Counted from the stretch's first letter, positions 1-6,979 are shown. The stretch is DNA of 16,899 bases from Chitinophagaceae bacterium (GCA_025924755.1 JAICHT010000036.1:1-16899), one strand, 5' to 3'. Translations and numbers: made by a program. The notes: a model not told the origin generated them from the sequence alone.

Positions 1-411
1 GATAAGTGTGCACGGAAATCCTGAGCCAACCCCAAAGGGTGAAATAGCAAGCAGAAATACCATAGCCCCTGTAATTCCAGCTTTGTAAATCCACCCTTTG
101 AATAATAAGGAAATAGCTATAAGTCCCTGGCAGGTTGCAATAAAGCCTACCATTACTACTATATGCCGGCTAAACCAACCGAGGATAAACTGTTTATAAA
201 TACCAAAGAAGGCGAGGTCTGCATAACCCAAATAATCCTGCGGGGTGTATAATGCGGTTCGCCAGTTCACCCAACAAGCCCAGGCAAAAAGTACGCAAAA
301 GAAAAGACGGGCCAGCCGCACAAATTTCCAGGCAAAAAACAATAGTACCAATGCAAAAGCATTAGCAATAATATAACCGATCAGGTAAATTTGAACTTCA
401 AGTCCTTTCAT
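1..411 (-). CDS. Multi-pass membrane protein of unknown function, C-terminus cut by the window edge
   Basis: I do not recognise a family. Reading the minus strand from the ATG at 409-411 gives 137 codons open to the left edge with no stop, beginning MKGLEVQIYLIGYI. Hydrophobic stretches at about residues 10-33, 35-50, 83-104 and 111-129 predict at least four membrane helices, with a polar loop at about 51-80 that contains many aromatic residues. There is no cleavable signal peptide; the first helix probably acts as the anchor. The gene is incomplete, so the true length is unknown. A TAnnTTTG-like box (AAACTTTG, minus strand, 445-452) and a dyad at 485-500 lie upstream. The frame has no stop over 411 bases and a clear membrane-protein pattern, so I regard it as a real gene; the function is open. 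Confidence 0.75.
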   Translation of the reverse strand, partial: MKGLEVQIYLIGYIIANAFALVLLFFAWKFVRLARLFFCVLFAWACWVNWRTALYTPQDYLGYADLAFFGIYKQFILGWFSRHIVVMVGFIATCQGLIAISLLFKGWIYKAGITGAMVFLLAISPFGVGSGFPCTLI

Positions 412-484
412 AACTGGCAAGTTTAAAGGTGAGAACTCTTGTTACAAAGTTTCGAAATAAAACCACCTTTTACAATGATACAGG

Positions 485-500
485 TCATGTAAGAACATGA
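485..500. promoter_or_regulatory. Inverted repeat TCATGT-N4-ACATGA, possible operator
   Basis: A perfect 6-bp dyad (TCATGT, spacer AAGA, ACATGA) lies 74-89 bases upstream of the start of the membrane protein at 411. The half-site spacing is the same as for CRP/FNR-type sites, but the half-site sequence differs from the TGAT-N4-ATCA motif found elsewhere in the window. It could be a transcription-factor site. The role is inferred only from symmetry and position. Confidence 0.3.
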
Positions 501-594
501 TGATTATTGTAGTATTTGCAAGTGCCAAATATTGTTCAATCGCAAGCTGATCTTTACCTGTTGACAAATAAAATAAGCAAGAAGTGGGTACGTG

Positions 595-1029
595 CTATTT
601 AAAATGCATATGCGTATTATTAAATTTTATCTTTTTTCTTTGCTTATAATGCAAGAAACTTTTTATCAAAAATCCAATAGCTAAGCCTACCAGGAGTTGT
701 GTGGTATTATTAGCCGGTATAAACCGGGTACAAGCAGGTGTAACTTCATATACACCTTTAGGTTTTGCATACATTCCCCCACCGCCGCCGGCTCCTTCAC
801 CAATAGTATTGTCATCAGCCTGTGTTGGAGTTTCTGCCGGATTAGCTGCTGGCTTGTTTTTGAGTTTTTTATTACCCTGACCATAGCCTCCGCCAAGGCC
901 ATATGCTATTTGTGCAACCGGAATAATGGTTTTATCACCCGCCTGGATAGGATCGCCAAACACATTTTTCACAGAAGCGTTCTGGCCAAACTGGGAGGCC
1001 AACTTTTCTAGAAAATTTGTATTCTCCAT
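595..1029 (-). CDS. GerW/YtfJ-family protein
   Basis: This 144-residue protein belongs by pattern to the GerW/YtfJ family (Spore_YtfJ). In Bacillus the family is linked to spore germination, but it is common in bacteria that do not sporulate, where its role is unknown. Visible family features are an N-terminal helix (residues 1-20), the conserved stretch VFGDPIQAGDKTIIPVAQI at about 24-42, a Gly-rich loop (YGLGGGYGQG), a low-complexity linker rich in Pro, Ala, Thr and Asn, a second Gly run (GEGAGGGGGMYAKPKGVYEV) and the C-terminal TRFIP segment. It ends in a hydrophobic helix at about 111-125 followed by a basic tail, so it may be tethered to the membrane. The start is the ATG at 1029. The gene stands alone, with about 280 bases up to its upstream neighbour. 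The family call is fairly safe; a sporulation role here is not implied. Confidence 0.8.
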   Translation of the reverse strand: MENTNFLEKLASQFGQNASVKNVFGDPIQAGDKTIIPVAQIAYGLGGGYGQGNKKLKNKPAANPAETPTQADDNTIGEGAGGGGGMYAKPKGVYEVTPACTRFIPANNTTQLLVGLAIGFLIKSFLHYKQRKKIKFNNTHMHFK

Positions 1030-1182
1030 ACATAATTATTTTAAGTTTTTTTGAAAAAGGCTGTTCATAATCCTGTATATTAAATTATGGATTCCATGTG
1101 TACGTACTCCATAAGTATACCTGCTTACAGGGGATTGTCTAAACGTAAGAAATAAAGAATAGCAGAGCCAATACAATTTAAA

Positions 1183-1222
1183 TATGCTAAGAAACTGTAA
1201 CAGGTTGCAGTTTCTTAGCATA
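1183..1222. terminator. Strong hairpin, 15-bp perfect stem; probable terminator of the gene at 1311-1805
   Basis: A perfect 15-bp inverted repeat (TATGCTAAGAAACTG at 1183-1197 and its complement at 1208-1222) encloses a 10-base loop. It lies about 90 bases past the stop codon of the secreted protein at 1311 (minus strand) and upstream of the GerW-like gene. Read on the minus strand it is followed by ATTTAAATTG, a weak U-rich tail. It may be a terminator or an mRNA-stabilising 3' hairpin; a DNA operator is less likely given the stem length. Confidence 0.5.
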
Positions 1223-1310
1223 CATGAATTGATGTTTATAGAAAAGGGTCCAGATTGAATAAATCAACATTAAACTCGCAACCTTATGAGCTTCACTTTT
1301 CTGAGTGTTA

Positions 1311-1805
1311 TTAAAGGGCTTGTTGTCTATCATAATTGCCTACTTCTTCTATTTCACCATTTTCAACCCTTACTATAACAAGGTGCTTGCTATCTTCCAT
1401 GTTTACAACCCATATGTTCCGGTTATCCTGATGTACATTGATAGCATTCGTAATAGTATAATCCACATAATTACTTTTCACGATTTTCCTAACATCATCC
1501 GGCAGGTTTTTTTCATTTCCATATGCAATGTGATATATCATGTAACCATTTTTGCGGTATAAGGCATTATTCTTCATGTCGCCTTTTATAAATTGTACCA
1601 GATAATCTTTATCGATCTTGTACCATTTAGGATTGACAGCATCTTTAAAATCAGTCTGGAATACATTAGATACTGTTTGATTTACATTTGTTGTTGCTTT
1701 AACGGTAACAGTTGGAAGTTCTTTCACTTCCTGTGCATATAAGTTGCTGGCGGCAAGCAAAGTCAGCAAGCCAAAAGACCACCTGGAAAGGAGTTGCAGT
1801 TTCAT
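1311..1805 (-). CDS. Secreted PepSY-like (DUF2874/BLIP-like) protein
   Basis: The chosen start is the ATG at 1805, giving 164 residues. Upstream codons in the same frame would add 24 residues before a typical signal peptide, so they are left out. Residues 1-22 (MKLQLLSRWSFGLLTLLAAS plus NLYAQ) form a signal peptide with likely cleavage after the Ala of YAQ, placing the product in the periplasm. The mature part starts with KELPTVTVKA and carries a segment like the Bacteroidota PepSY-like fold: FQTDFKDAVNPKWYKIDKDY, then LPDDVRKIVKSNYVDYTI, which resembles the family's helix entering a strand. The exact role of such proteins is unknown; inhibition of enzymes in the periplasm has been suggested by likeness to BLIP. 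A dyad at 1851-1879 and a TGAT-N4-ATCA site at 1926-1939 lie upstream. Family assignment is moderate. Confidence 0.65.
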   Translation of the reverse strand: MKLQLLSRWSFGLLTLLAASNLYAQEVKELPTVTVKATTNVNQTVSNVFQTDFKDAVNPKWYKIDKDYLVQFIKGDMKNNALYRKNGYMIYHIAYGNEKNLPDDVRKIVKSNYVDYTITNAINVHQDNRNIWVVNMEDSKHLVIVRVENGEIEEVGNYDRQQAL

Positions 1806-1850
1806 AACATTTAATTTAATTGATAGAAAATAGTTGCTTATTAAAAGTAC

Positions 1851-1879
1851 AGTTGGTAAATAGTTTGGCTTTACCAACT
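1851..1879. repeat. 10-bp perfect inverted repeat in the leader of the PepSY-like gene
   Basis: AGTTGGTAAA (1851-1860) is repeated inverted as TTTACCAACT (1870-1879) around a 9-base spacer, 46-74 bases upstream of the ATG at 1805. If transcription starts near 1885 (a TAGTATTG box at 1891-1898, one base off TAnnTTTG), the dyad would form a 5'-UTR hairpin. Otherwise it is a candidate operator. Confidence 0.35.
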
Positions 1880-1925
1880 ATTACATTCATCAATACTAAG
1901 ATCTCATTTATGTATCAGGGAGGCA

Positions 1926-1939
1926 ATGATGGTTATCAG
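1926..1939. promoter_or_regulatory. CRP/FNR-like dyad, TGAT-N4-ATCA (site 1)
   Basis: The sequence ATGATGGTTATCAG holds the perfect core TGAT-GGTT-ATCA (1927-1938). It matches the FNR-type consensus TTGAT-N4-ATCAA at all positions except the outermost base on each side. It lies 127 bases upstream (dyad centre) of the PepSY-like gene. The same core recurs in four other intergenic regions of this window. Binding is not shown. Confidence 0.4.
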
Positions 1940-2242
1940 TACTTTTGTTGATTGTCAGCAGTAGAAAGCCTTTACATCTCCATTTATCAGTGATATTTCA
2001 ATATCTAATTTACTCTTTTGCAACAAGTACAAAGGCTTGAGGGATTTTATGCCCTGATGTACATGAGTATACTTGCAGGTATAGAAGTCACATGATTTGT
2101 TGTAATATTCATATCCCTGTTTTCCAATATTGTAATCCGCTAAGGGCTGGCTGGTTTAACAAGTGACCCTTTTTCTATATAATATAACTCCCTGCCATTG
2201 CCAACGAATTTGGTAACATTATTGGTATGATAATGCCCTTAA

Positions 2243-2389
2243 GGACCGGGAGACATTTTCATTTATACAAAAGGAAGGAAATATCCTCATGCCGTAAAAT
2301 ACCCGGCGGTATTAGCGGAGTATGGCAAACATATTATAGATAAGCTATCTCTTTCATTAACGACAGGTATACAAGAGTTTGGAAAATAA
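2243..2389 (+). pseudogene. Possible remnant of a DUF1016/YhcG-type PDDEXK nuclease (N-terminal part)
   Basis: The plus-strand frame from 2243 to the stop at 2387-2389 has no good start codon but reads AVLAEYGKHIIDKLSLSLTT followed by GIQEFGK. In DUF1016 (YhcG-like) proteins the N-terminal helical domain contains a segment of the type EYG-x2-hh-x2-LS-x2-L-T-x-EFGKGFS (h, hydrophobic), and the match here is clear though short. The frame ends right where GFS should follow, and no continuation is visible in the other frames. I read it as a relic of a lost gene, perhaps of accessory origin. It is only about 35 informative residues, so chance likeness cannot be excluded. Confidence 0.35.
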
Positions 2390-2498
2390 ATGTGTATGAG
2401 CCCCATGTAAATGTGCTGTATCATGGTTAATATTAAATCCAAAAATAAACTTCGATGTTTCATCGGCACGTTTCGGAGCGGGCCTTCTGTATTATTTT

Positions 2499-2714
2499 TT
2501 AAATATAGCTTTTCAAAGTTTCAGGTAGCAGCGCCGCAGATACAAGGTCATTGCCAGGTGTAGCCTTTTCGGCAGAAACATTATTTTCTGACAAACCCAG
2601 GAAGGTAAAAGCAGGTGTTTTTGCATCACTCAATTGACATCCTGGCTTTTCACCACGGCAAATAGCAGTGCCACATAAAGATCCGGGGTTCACAACTTTA
2701 TTATTACTCAACAA
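2499..2714 (-). CDS. Doubtful 71-codon frame, unknown
   Basis: The frame opens at a TAA at 2718-2720 and could start only at TTG codons (2712-2714 or the next one). The peptide has three cysteines in its first third (LCGTAICRGEKPGCQ), a varied amino-acid make-up and no hydrophobic segment. No opposing gene explains it as a shadow. I do not recognise it. It could be a small protein of its own or the 3' end of a gene that lost its start, which would fit the decayed surroundings. Confidence 0.25.
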   Translation of the reverse strand: MLSNNKVVNPGSLCGTAICRGEKPGCQLSDAKTPAFTFLGLSENNVSAEKATPGNDLVSAALLPETLKSYI

Positions 2715-2810
2715 AGGTTAATCCAACAGGGGTGTTGGGAGGGCTTTTACTACGGTTTCAGTAAATATTCAATTTATATGCAAATAGTTTTTCACTATAT
2801 TAATAGTCAG

Positions 2811-2975
2811 CTACATTTTTAAAAACTCTAATAGTTTATATACAAGTATAGCCGGCCACACAAGCGCCTTAAAGAAACCTATAATACCCATCCAAAAGCT
2901 TGTTGCATGCTGAATAAAATAAACAAGCGCACCAATGAAACCAAGTCCATAAATTGCAGATGATGGTTCAGCCAT
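2811..2975 (-). CDS. Very small membrane protein
   Basis: This 54-residue protein starts MAEPSSAIYGLGFIGALVYF and ends KLLEFLKM. Two hydrophobic segments at about 9-25 and 29-47 predict a helical hairpin in the membrane with a short charged C-terminus. I recall similar conserved ~50-residue proteins with the pattern YGLGFIGALVYFIQHA...FWMG...VWPA..VYKLLEF in Bacteroidota and Proteobacteria, always of unknown role. The start was set at the ATG at 2975, which begins the conserved part and follows an A/G-rich AAAAGAAAT; an ATG at 2999 would add eight residues (MPNQIKRN). It sits alone between the decayed region and the mla-type operon. Confidence 0.65.
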   Translation of the reverse strand: MAEPSSAIYGLGFIGALVYFIQHATSFWMGIIGFFKALVWPAILVYKLLEFLKM

Positions 2976-3195
2976 ATTTCTTTTAATTTGATTAGGCATT
3001 AAAAACTTTTTATACTGTGAGATGAATGTAGCCTGTGAAAATAGAACGAGAATATTTAGTATAAAATGACAGTGAACAGTACTGGAAATGTTTCATATCA
3101 GTCCTGTCCCACTTACCTGTATCACTACATAAAATACATACAGAACTTTTAATTTCTATAGACCCAGAGCTTCGGCTGGCTAAACAGGGCTCCGC

Positions 3196-4200
3196 TTATT
3201 TAAGCGTCACTTTATTACTGAGCGTTGATTGCTTACTTTTTTGCTGCTTTCTAAAATAACCTTTGAGTAAAAAGGTATGTTTCAACGCCTCCATATTTTC
3301 ATTAAAGGATTGAGTTCCCTTTTCTACATTATCCATACTATTATTTATTTTATTCACTAAAACACTATCTCTCAATAATGCATTCGCAGTTCCCTTACCA
3401 TTTTCCACCTCATCCTGGATAAGCTGAACCATATTATTGATCTTTGCAGTCAGTGTATCGGCACTATCTCCCACAGACTGAATTTTTAATAAAGCCTTAT
3501 TAAGGTTAACCGCCAGTGTGGTATCTTTTAAAATAGTACCGAGTGATCCATTGCCTTGTTTGACACCGGCAACCATTTGCTGAACATCGTTAACAATTTC
3601 GCCTGCTTTAATGGTGGTCTGATGCACGTTTTTCAGTGATTGCCGCAAACTTTCGGGTAAGGTATTATCGTTTAGGATCTTCCATAATGCCGTGCTGTTA
3701 TTAATCTGCTGCACAGTTCTTTTTAAGCTTTCCGCAATAATAGCCACATCGTTATTGGTGCTTTGAAGCCTGGGTAGCATATCCGCAATATTAACGGTGC
3801 TCTTACCTGTTAATATATCATTTTCATCTACAAAAGCTGCAGGCTCTTTTACTGGTATTATATTCACTAATTTATCCCCCATTAATCCATCGGTACTAAT
3901 AGAAGCTATTGCATTCTTTGGTATGAATCTTTTCATTTTACTTTTTACAATCATTTCTACTTCAATTACGGTATCGTTTATCATGTTCACCGCTTTTACA
4001 GTTCCTGCCTCTATACCGGAAAACCTTACGTTGCCTCCCTGCATTAATCCCTGTGTATTAGAAAACCTTGCTTTTAATATAAAGTTGGAGCCAAACATAT
4101 TTTGCTTTTTACCTATCATGTACAATAGAAAAATAAGGAAAGCCAGTCCACTGGTTACAAAAACACCAAGCTTAACATTGCTGATTGTACTTTTTGCCAT
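3196..4200 (-). CDS. mlaD: MlaD-family (MCE) lipid-binding subunit of an Mla-type ABC transporter
   Basis: This 334-residue protein is the substrate-binding subunit of an MlaFED-like system, which moves phospholipids between inner and outer membranes. A single N-terminal anchor (about residues 10-28) is followed by the MCE domain (about 38-120), visible as ARFSNTQGLMQGGNVRFSGI, then GTVKAV, ISTDGLMGDKLVNI and a strand near 115-130. The remaining ~200 residues are predicted helical with polar heptad-like stretches (LPRLQSTNNDVAIIAESLKR and onward), typical of longer MCE proteins whose tails form a barrel or tunnel. It ends in a basic Ser/Lys-rich tail. It follows the ATPase gene by 9 bases, so the two are surely co-transcribed. 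No mlaA, mlaB or mlaC lies nearby. Confidence 0.9.
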   Translation of the reverse strand: MAKSTISNVKLGVFVTSGLAFLIFLLYMIGKKQNMFGSNFILKARFSNTQGLMQGGNVRFSGIEAGTVKAVNMINDTVIEVEMIVKSKMKRFIPKNAIASISTDGLMGDKLVNIIPVKEPAAFVDENDILTGKSTVNIADMLPRLQSTNNDVAIIAESLKRTVQQINNSTALWKILNDNTLPESLRQSLKNVHQTTIKAGEIVNDVQQMVAGVKQGNGSLGTILKDTTLAVNLNKALLKIQSVGDSADTLTAKINNMVQLIQDEVENGKGTANALLRDSVLVNKINNSMDNVEKGTQSFNENMEALKHTFLLKGYFRKQQKSKQSTLSNKVTLK

Positions 4201-4209
4201 AAAATATAT

Positions 4210-4992
4210 TTATTCAAAAAACTGCTTCACTTTGGAGTCAGTTGATTTTTGCAACTCATCAAAAGTTCCTTCGGCATAACAATGGCCATCCATCAAAACT
4301 GCTACCCTGTCTGCTACCAGCCGTACACAATTGATATCATGCGTAATAATAAATGACGCGGTATTATACTTTTTCTGGATCGCTACGATCAATTCATCAA
4401 TTTCTTTTCCTGTAATCGGGTCCAATCCAGTAGTAGGTTCATCATATAAAATGATATCGGGCTTCAGAATCAATGTACGGGCCAGTGCAATTCTTTTCCG
4501 CATACCGCCAGAAAGTTCAACAGGCATCATATTGATAGTGTGTGCCAGGTCAACATTCGTTAATGCTTCCAATACCATTTCATCTATTTGCTGCTGGTTT
4601 ATCGCTATCCAGCTTCTCCGTAAAGGAAATTCCAGGTTTTCTCTCACTGTCATGGAATCATATAACGCATTACTTTGAAAAAGGAAACCAATCTTTGCCC
4701 GTACTTTATCCAATTCATCTTCATCCAGGTTCAGCATATCATACCCCAACACATCAATTGTTCCTGCATCCGGCTTCAATAAGCCGATAATGCATTTAAT
4801 AAGTACCGATTTGCCCGAACCTGATCTGCCCAATACCACAAGGTTCTCGCCTTTCTTTAATTCTATACTAAAATCATCAAGGACCACATTGTTGCCGAAT
4901 GACTTTTTTAAATGCCGTATCTCTACCACAGGTTGCTGTTTGCTGTTTATTTTATTAGTTAATATCGTTTTTTCTTCCACAAGCATATTCAT
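4210..4992 (-). CDS. mlaF: MlaF-family ATP-binding subunit of an Mla-type ABC transporter
   Basis: This 260-residue cytoplasmic ATPase powers the MCE transporter encoded around it. All ABC motifs are intact: Walker A GRSGSGKS (about 55-62), signature LSGGMRKR (160-167), Walker B IILYDE with the catalytic Glu near 185, D-loop GLDP, and the H-loop His near 218 (ITHD). The signature LSGGM(R/K)KR and the spacing are characteristic of the MlaF branch. The C-terminal AEGTFDELQKS is also usual for it, and the protein ends KQFFE. The ATG at 4990-4992 shares one base with the stop codon of the permease gene (TAATG), so translation is coupled; a second ATG two codons on is an alternative start. Confidence 0.92.
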   Translation of the reverse strand: MNMLVEEKTILTNKINSKQQPVVEIRHLKKSFGNNVVLDDFSIELKKGENLVVLGRSGSGKSVLIKCIIGLLKPDAGTIDVLGYDMLNLDEDELDKVRAKIGFLFQSNALYDSMTVRENLEFPLRRSWIAINQQQIDEMVLEALTNVDLAHTINMMPVELSGGMRKRIALARTLILKPDIILYDEPTTGLDPITGKEIDELIVAIQKKYNTASFIITHDINCVRLVADRVAVLMDGHCYAEGTFDELQKSTDSKVKQFFE

Positions 4993-5762
4993 TAATTTAA
5001 GCCAAGTATATCTGTTATTTGCACCGCTATCAGATCTATTATAAATACAATTACAGAAGACAGCACTACTGCAGAATTAGCAGAATACCCTACCCCTTCT
5101 GTTCCTTTATTGGAATTGTACCCTTTATAGCAACCAATCACCCCCACCGCAAAACCAAAGAAGAACGATTTAAGAAAAGCAGGAATCACATCACTGAAAT
5201 CAAGGTTATTAAACACCACCTTAAAGAAAAAAGCAAAGCTTGTTCTGCCGCGGATATTTACGCCTAAGTAAGAACCATAAAGTGATATGGCGTCCGAAAG
5301 CATTACCAGAACAGGTAACATAAGGGTGCATGCCAAGACCCTTGTTACTACCAAGTATTTATAGGGGTTGGTGCCGGAGACCTCCATGGCATCAATTTGC
5401 TCAGTTACCTTCATGGATCCCAGTTCGGCACCTATGCTGCTACCGATTTTTCCTGCAAAGATCAGGGCGGTAATTACCGGGCCTATTTCACGCACAATAG
5501 CAATGCCTACCATAGCCGGTATTTGAGATTGCACTCCGTACGATACCATAGTAGGTCGAATCTGCATGGTTAAAACCAAGCCCATTATGAAGCCGGTTAA
5601 GCCTATCAGCGGCAACGATTTATACCCGATTATAAAACATTGCCGGAAAAATTCAGCAACTTCCTGGCGTGGTTTGGCACCCTGAACGAAAAATCGGCTG
5701 GTGAAACGGGAAATATCGCCTGCTTCTGCAAAAAAAGCCTTCCAATTCTGATGCAGTTCCAT
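4992..5762 (-). CDS. mlaE: MlaE-family permease of an Mla-type ABC transporter
   Basis: This 256-residue inner-membrane protein forms the transmembrane part of the lipid transporter. An amphipathic N-terminal region (1-40) is followed by hydrophobic segments at about 48-68, 82-110, 140-163, 195-212 and 230-250. The family core is plain: EIGPVITALIFAGKIGSSIG (92-111), then EQIDAMEVSG (121-130) with the conserved NP and the Arg of VVTR, which together form the part that meets the ATPase. The late motif GCYKGYNSNKGTEGVG (210-225) is also typical. It is the first gene of the E-F-D cassette, the order usual in Bacteroidota. The stop overlaps the mlaF start by one base. Confidence 0.92.
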   Translation of the reverse strand: MELHQNWKAFFAEAGDISRFTSRFFVQGAKPRQEVAEFFRQCFIIGYKSLPLIGLTGFIMGLVLTMQIRPTMVSYGVQSQIPAMVGIAIVREIGPVITALIFAGKIGSSIGAELGSMKVTEQIDAMEVSGTNPYKYLVVTRVLACTLMLPVLVMLSDAISLYGSYLGVNIRGRTSFAFFFKVVFNNLDFSDVIPAFLKSFFFGFAVGVIGCYKGYNSNKGTEGVGYSANSAVVLSSVIVFIIDLIAVQITDILGLN

Positions 5763-5790
5763 TGTTTTTAGTTAATATATTAATGGTCAT

Positions 5791-5988
5791 TTAATTAGAG
5801 GTTCGCATGATGAACATCTCATACAGTTTAATTAATACAAAAGCGATGGCGTTTTTGAAGTAACGCAATCCCAAAATCATTACTAGCGAGGTAAAAAGCC
5901 AGGTGATAGCCGACTGGTACTTTAATTTATCTATATAAAAATCTCCATTAAAAAAGGAAGACTTTAGTATGTTTTGCAGTATTGACAT
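5791..5988 (-). CDS. Small membrane protein preceding the mla-type cassette
   Basis: I do not recognise this 65-residue protein. It starts MSILQNILKSSFFNGDFYID and has one or two hydrophobic stretches (about 27-42 and 44-58) with a basic Arg-Thr-Ser-Asn end. The distance to the mlaE start is 28 bases with no terminator, so it is probably in the same transcript. Coding status is supported by strand, spacing and the lack of an opposing gene, not by homology. It could be an accessory subunit of the transporter or only a leader ORF. Confidence 0.5.
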   Translation of the reverse strand: MSILQNILKSSFFNGDFYIDKLKYQSAITWLFTSLVMILGLRYFKNAIAFVLIKLYEMFIMRTSN

Positions 5989-6022
5989 AACTTATGCTTT
6001 TGAGTCAAAATGAAACCATTTA

Positions 6023-6036
6023 CTGATCAATTTCAA
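6023..6036. promoter_or_regulatory. Weaker CRP/FNR-like dyad upstream of the mla-type operon
   Basis: CTGATCAATTTCAA (minus strand TTGA-AATTGA-TCAG) matches TTGA-N6-TCAA with one outer mismatch but lacks the inner T of the full consensus. It lies 28 bases from the better site at 6058-6071. It may be a second half-strength site or chance. Confidence 0.2.
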
Positions 6037-6057
6037 TGAGGCAGATCACAATAAATA

Positions 6058-6071
6058 CTGATGGATATCAT
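6058..6071. promoter_or_regulatory. CRP/FNR-like dyad, TGAT-N4-ATCA (site 2)
   Basis: CTGATGGATATCAT holds the perfect core TGAT-GGAT-ATCA (6059-6070). It is in the 119-base gap between usp (ending at 6108) and the small membrane ORF that starts at 5988. This is the only place where a separate promoter for the mla-type cassette could sit, centred about 76 bases upstream of that start. No clear TAnnTTTG box is found at the matching distance, so the mode of action is open. Confidence 0.4.
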
Positions 6072-6107
6072 TAAAAGCACAACAAGAAGCCAGGAGCGGA
6101 AACGGTT

Positions 6108-6926
6108 TTATTTATGCGCTATAAATACCGGAAGTTTATGTTCTACAATCAAATCGGTCACAAAACTTTTTTTTAATAGCAGCGAAAGCACGGAGCGTCC
6201 GTAAGAACCGCTTATAATTATAGCATTCTTATGTTCGTTTACCCAGGTACTAAAGTATTTTTCAGGTTCCATCTTCAGCTTTAATATCTCCAGGTTGGTA
6301 TAATGCTGTGCCGCCAGTTCTTTTATCTCATCTTCGTCCGGAATAGTAGCATTTTCTTCTTCATTCAGAAACACTAAAATAGTTTCGTTACTGCATAATT
6401 CCGGAAGCAGGTAAGCAAATTGTTTGATGGCATATACAGAAGATTCGCTGCCATCATATAAAAGAATATTTTTTTCGGGGAACTGATACAGTTCCGGAAC
6501 AACAATTACCGGGCATTGAGCGGTATGTAAGGCATCTTCCAATGATATGTCGGGATCATTGATCCCTAAAGCATCATAGAATTTTTCACTGCTGATGATC
6601 AGCAAATCAGCAAATTTTGTTTCCCTTTTTAGTTCCTGGATAATAGATTTTAAAAAGCCGTGGTGTATACGAAAATCAATGCCGCTTTTTTTACATAACG
6701 ATCGGAATTGTTCTATATTGTCAGCCGCTATTTCCTCTTCCTTTTCTATAAAATCCTTATATATACCGGCCGTTTCTTCTTCAAACTTCCTTATGTATTG
6801 GTAAGATGGTTCGGGCAAGAAAACCCCGGTTAATAAAGCAGGCTGTCTTTTATTTAACTGGCGTGCAAATTCAAAGGCACCATTTGAAAACCTGGTTTCA
6901 TTGAAAGCCACAAGTATTTTTTCCAT
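6108..6926 (-). CDS. Two-domain universal stress protein (UspA family)
   Basis: This 272-residue cytoplasmic protein has two UspA-like domains in tandem. Domain 1 (about 1-146) begins MEKILVAFNETRFSNGAFEF and ends CPVIVVPE. Domain 2 (about 150-272) begins NILLYDGSESSVYAIKQFAY and ends VEHKLPVFIAHK. The nucleotide-binding motif G-2x-G-9x-G-(S/T) is absent in domain 1. In domain 2 it is only partly kept: GSYG at 240-243 is followed at the right distance by KS instead of GS. ATP binding is therefore doubtful. Usp proteins help cells survive starvation and loss of respiration. A class-II-like CRP/FNR promoter is predicted upstream (site at 7009-7022). A second Usp, of different character, is at 13870. 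Confidence 0.85.
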   Translation of the reverse strand: MEKILVAFNETRFSNGAFEFARQLNKRQPALLTGVFLPEPSYQYIRKFEEETAGIYKDFIEKEEEIAADNIEQFRSLCKKSGIDFRIHHGFLKSIIQELKRETKFADLLIISSEKFYDALGINDPDISLEDALHTAQCPVIVVPELYQFPEKNILLYDGSESSVYAIKQFAYLLPELCSNETILVFLNEEENATIPDEDEIKELAAQHYTNLEILKLKMEPEKYFSTWVNEHKNAIIISGSYGRSVLSLLLKKSFVTDLIVEHKLPVFIAHK

Positions 6927-6979
6927 AATGTATTTTTAACCGTAAACACGATCTGTAAAGCTATACTACAGCAGATATA

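Larger units (their letters stand above)
1880..2810. other. About 0.9-kb gene-poor stretch, probably decayed sequence
   Basis: No convincing complete gene lies here. The stretch contains CRP/FNR-like site 1, a fragment resembling a DUF1016 nuclease on the plus strand (2243-2389), and a doubtful 71-codon frame on the minus strand (2499-2714). Other frames are short and read like noise. I see no IS ends, no direct repeats and no tRNA remnant, so the cause of decay is not evident. Confidence 0.5.

Noticed and set aside
1254..1268. TTGAATAAATCAA resembling an FNR box
   Set aside because: The half-sites are 5 bases apart instead of 6, which would put them out of phase for a CRP/FNR dimer.
2287..2469. 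60-codon minus-strand frame
   Set aside because: It overlaps the better-supported DUF1016-like relic on the other strand and has no recognisable features.
3150..3195. CCAG...CTGG hairpin with TTCG loop after mlaD
   Set aside because: The stem needs a bulge and has no U-run in the minus direction; too weak to call a terminator.
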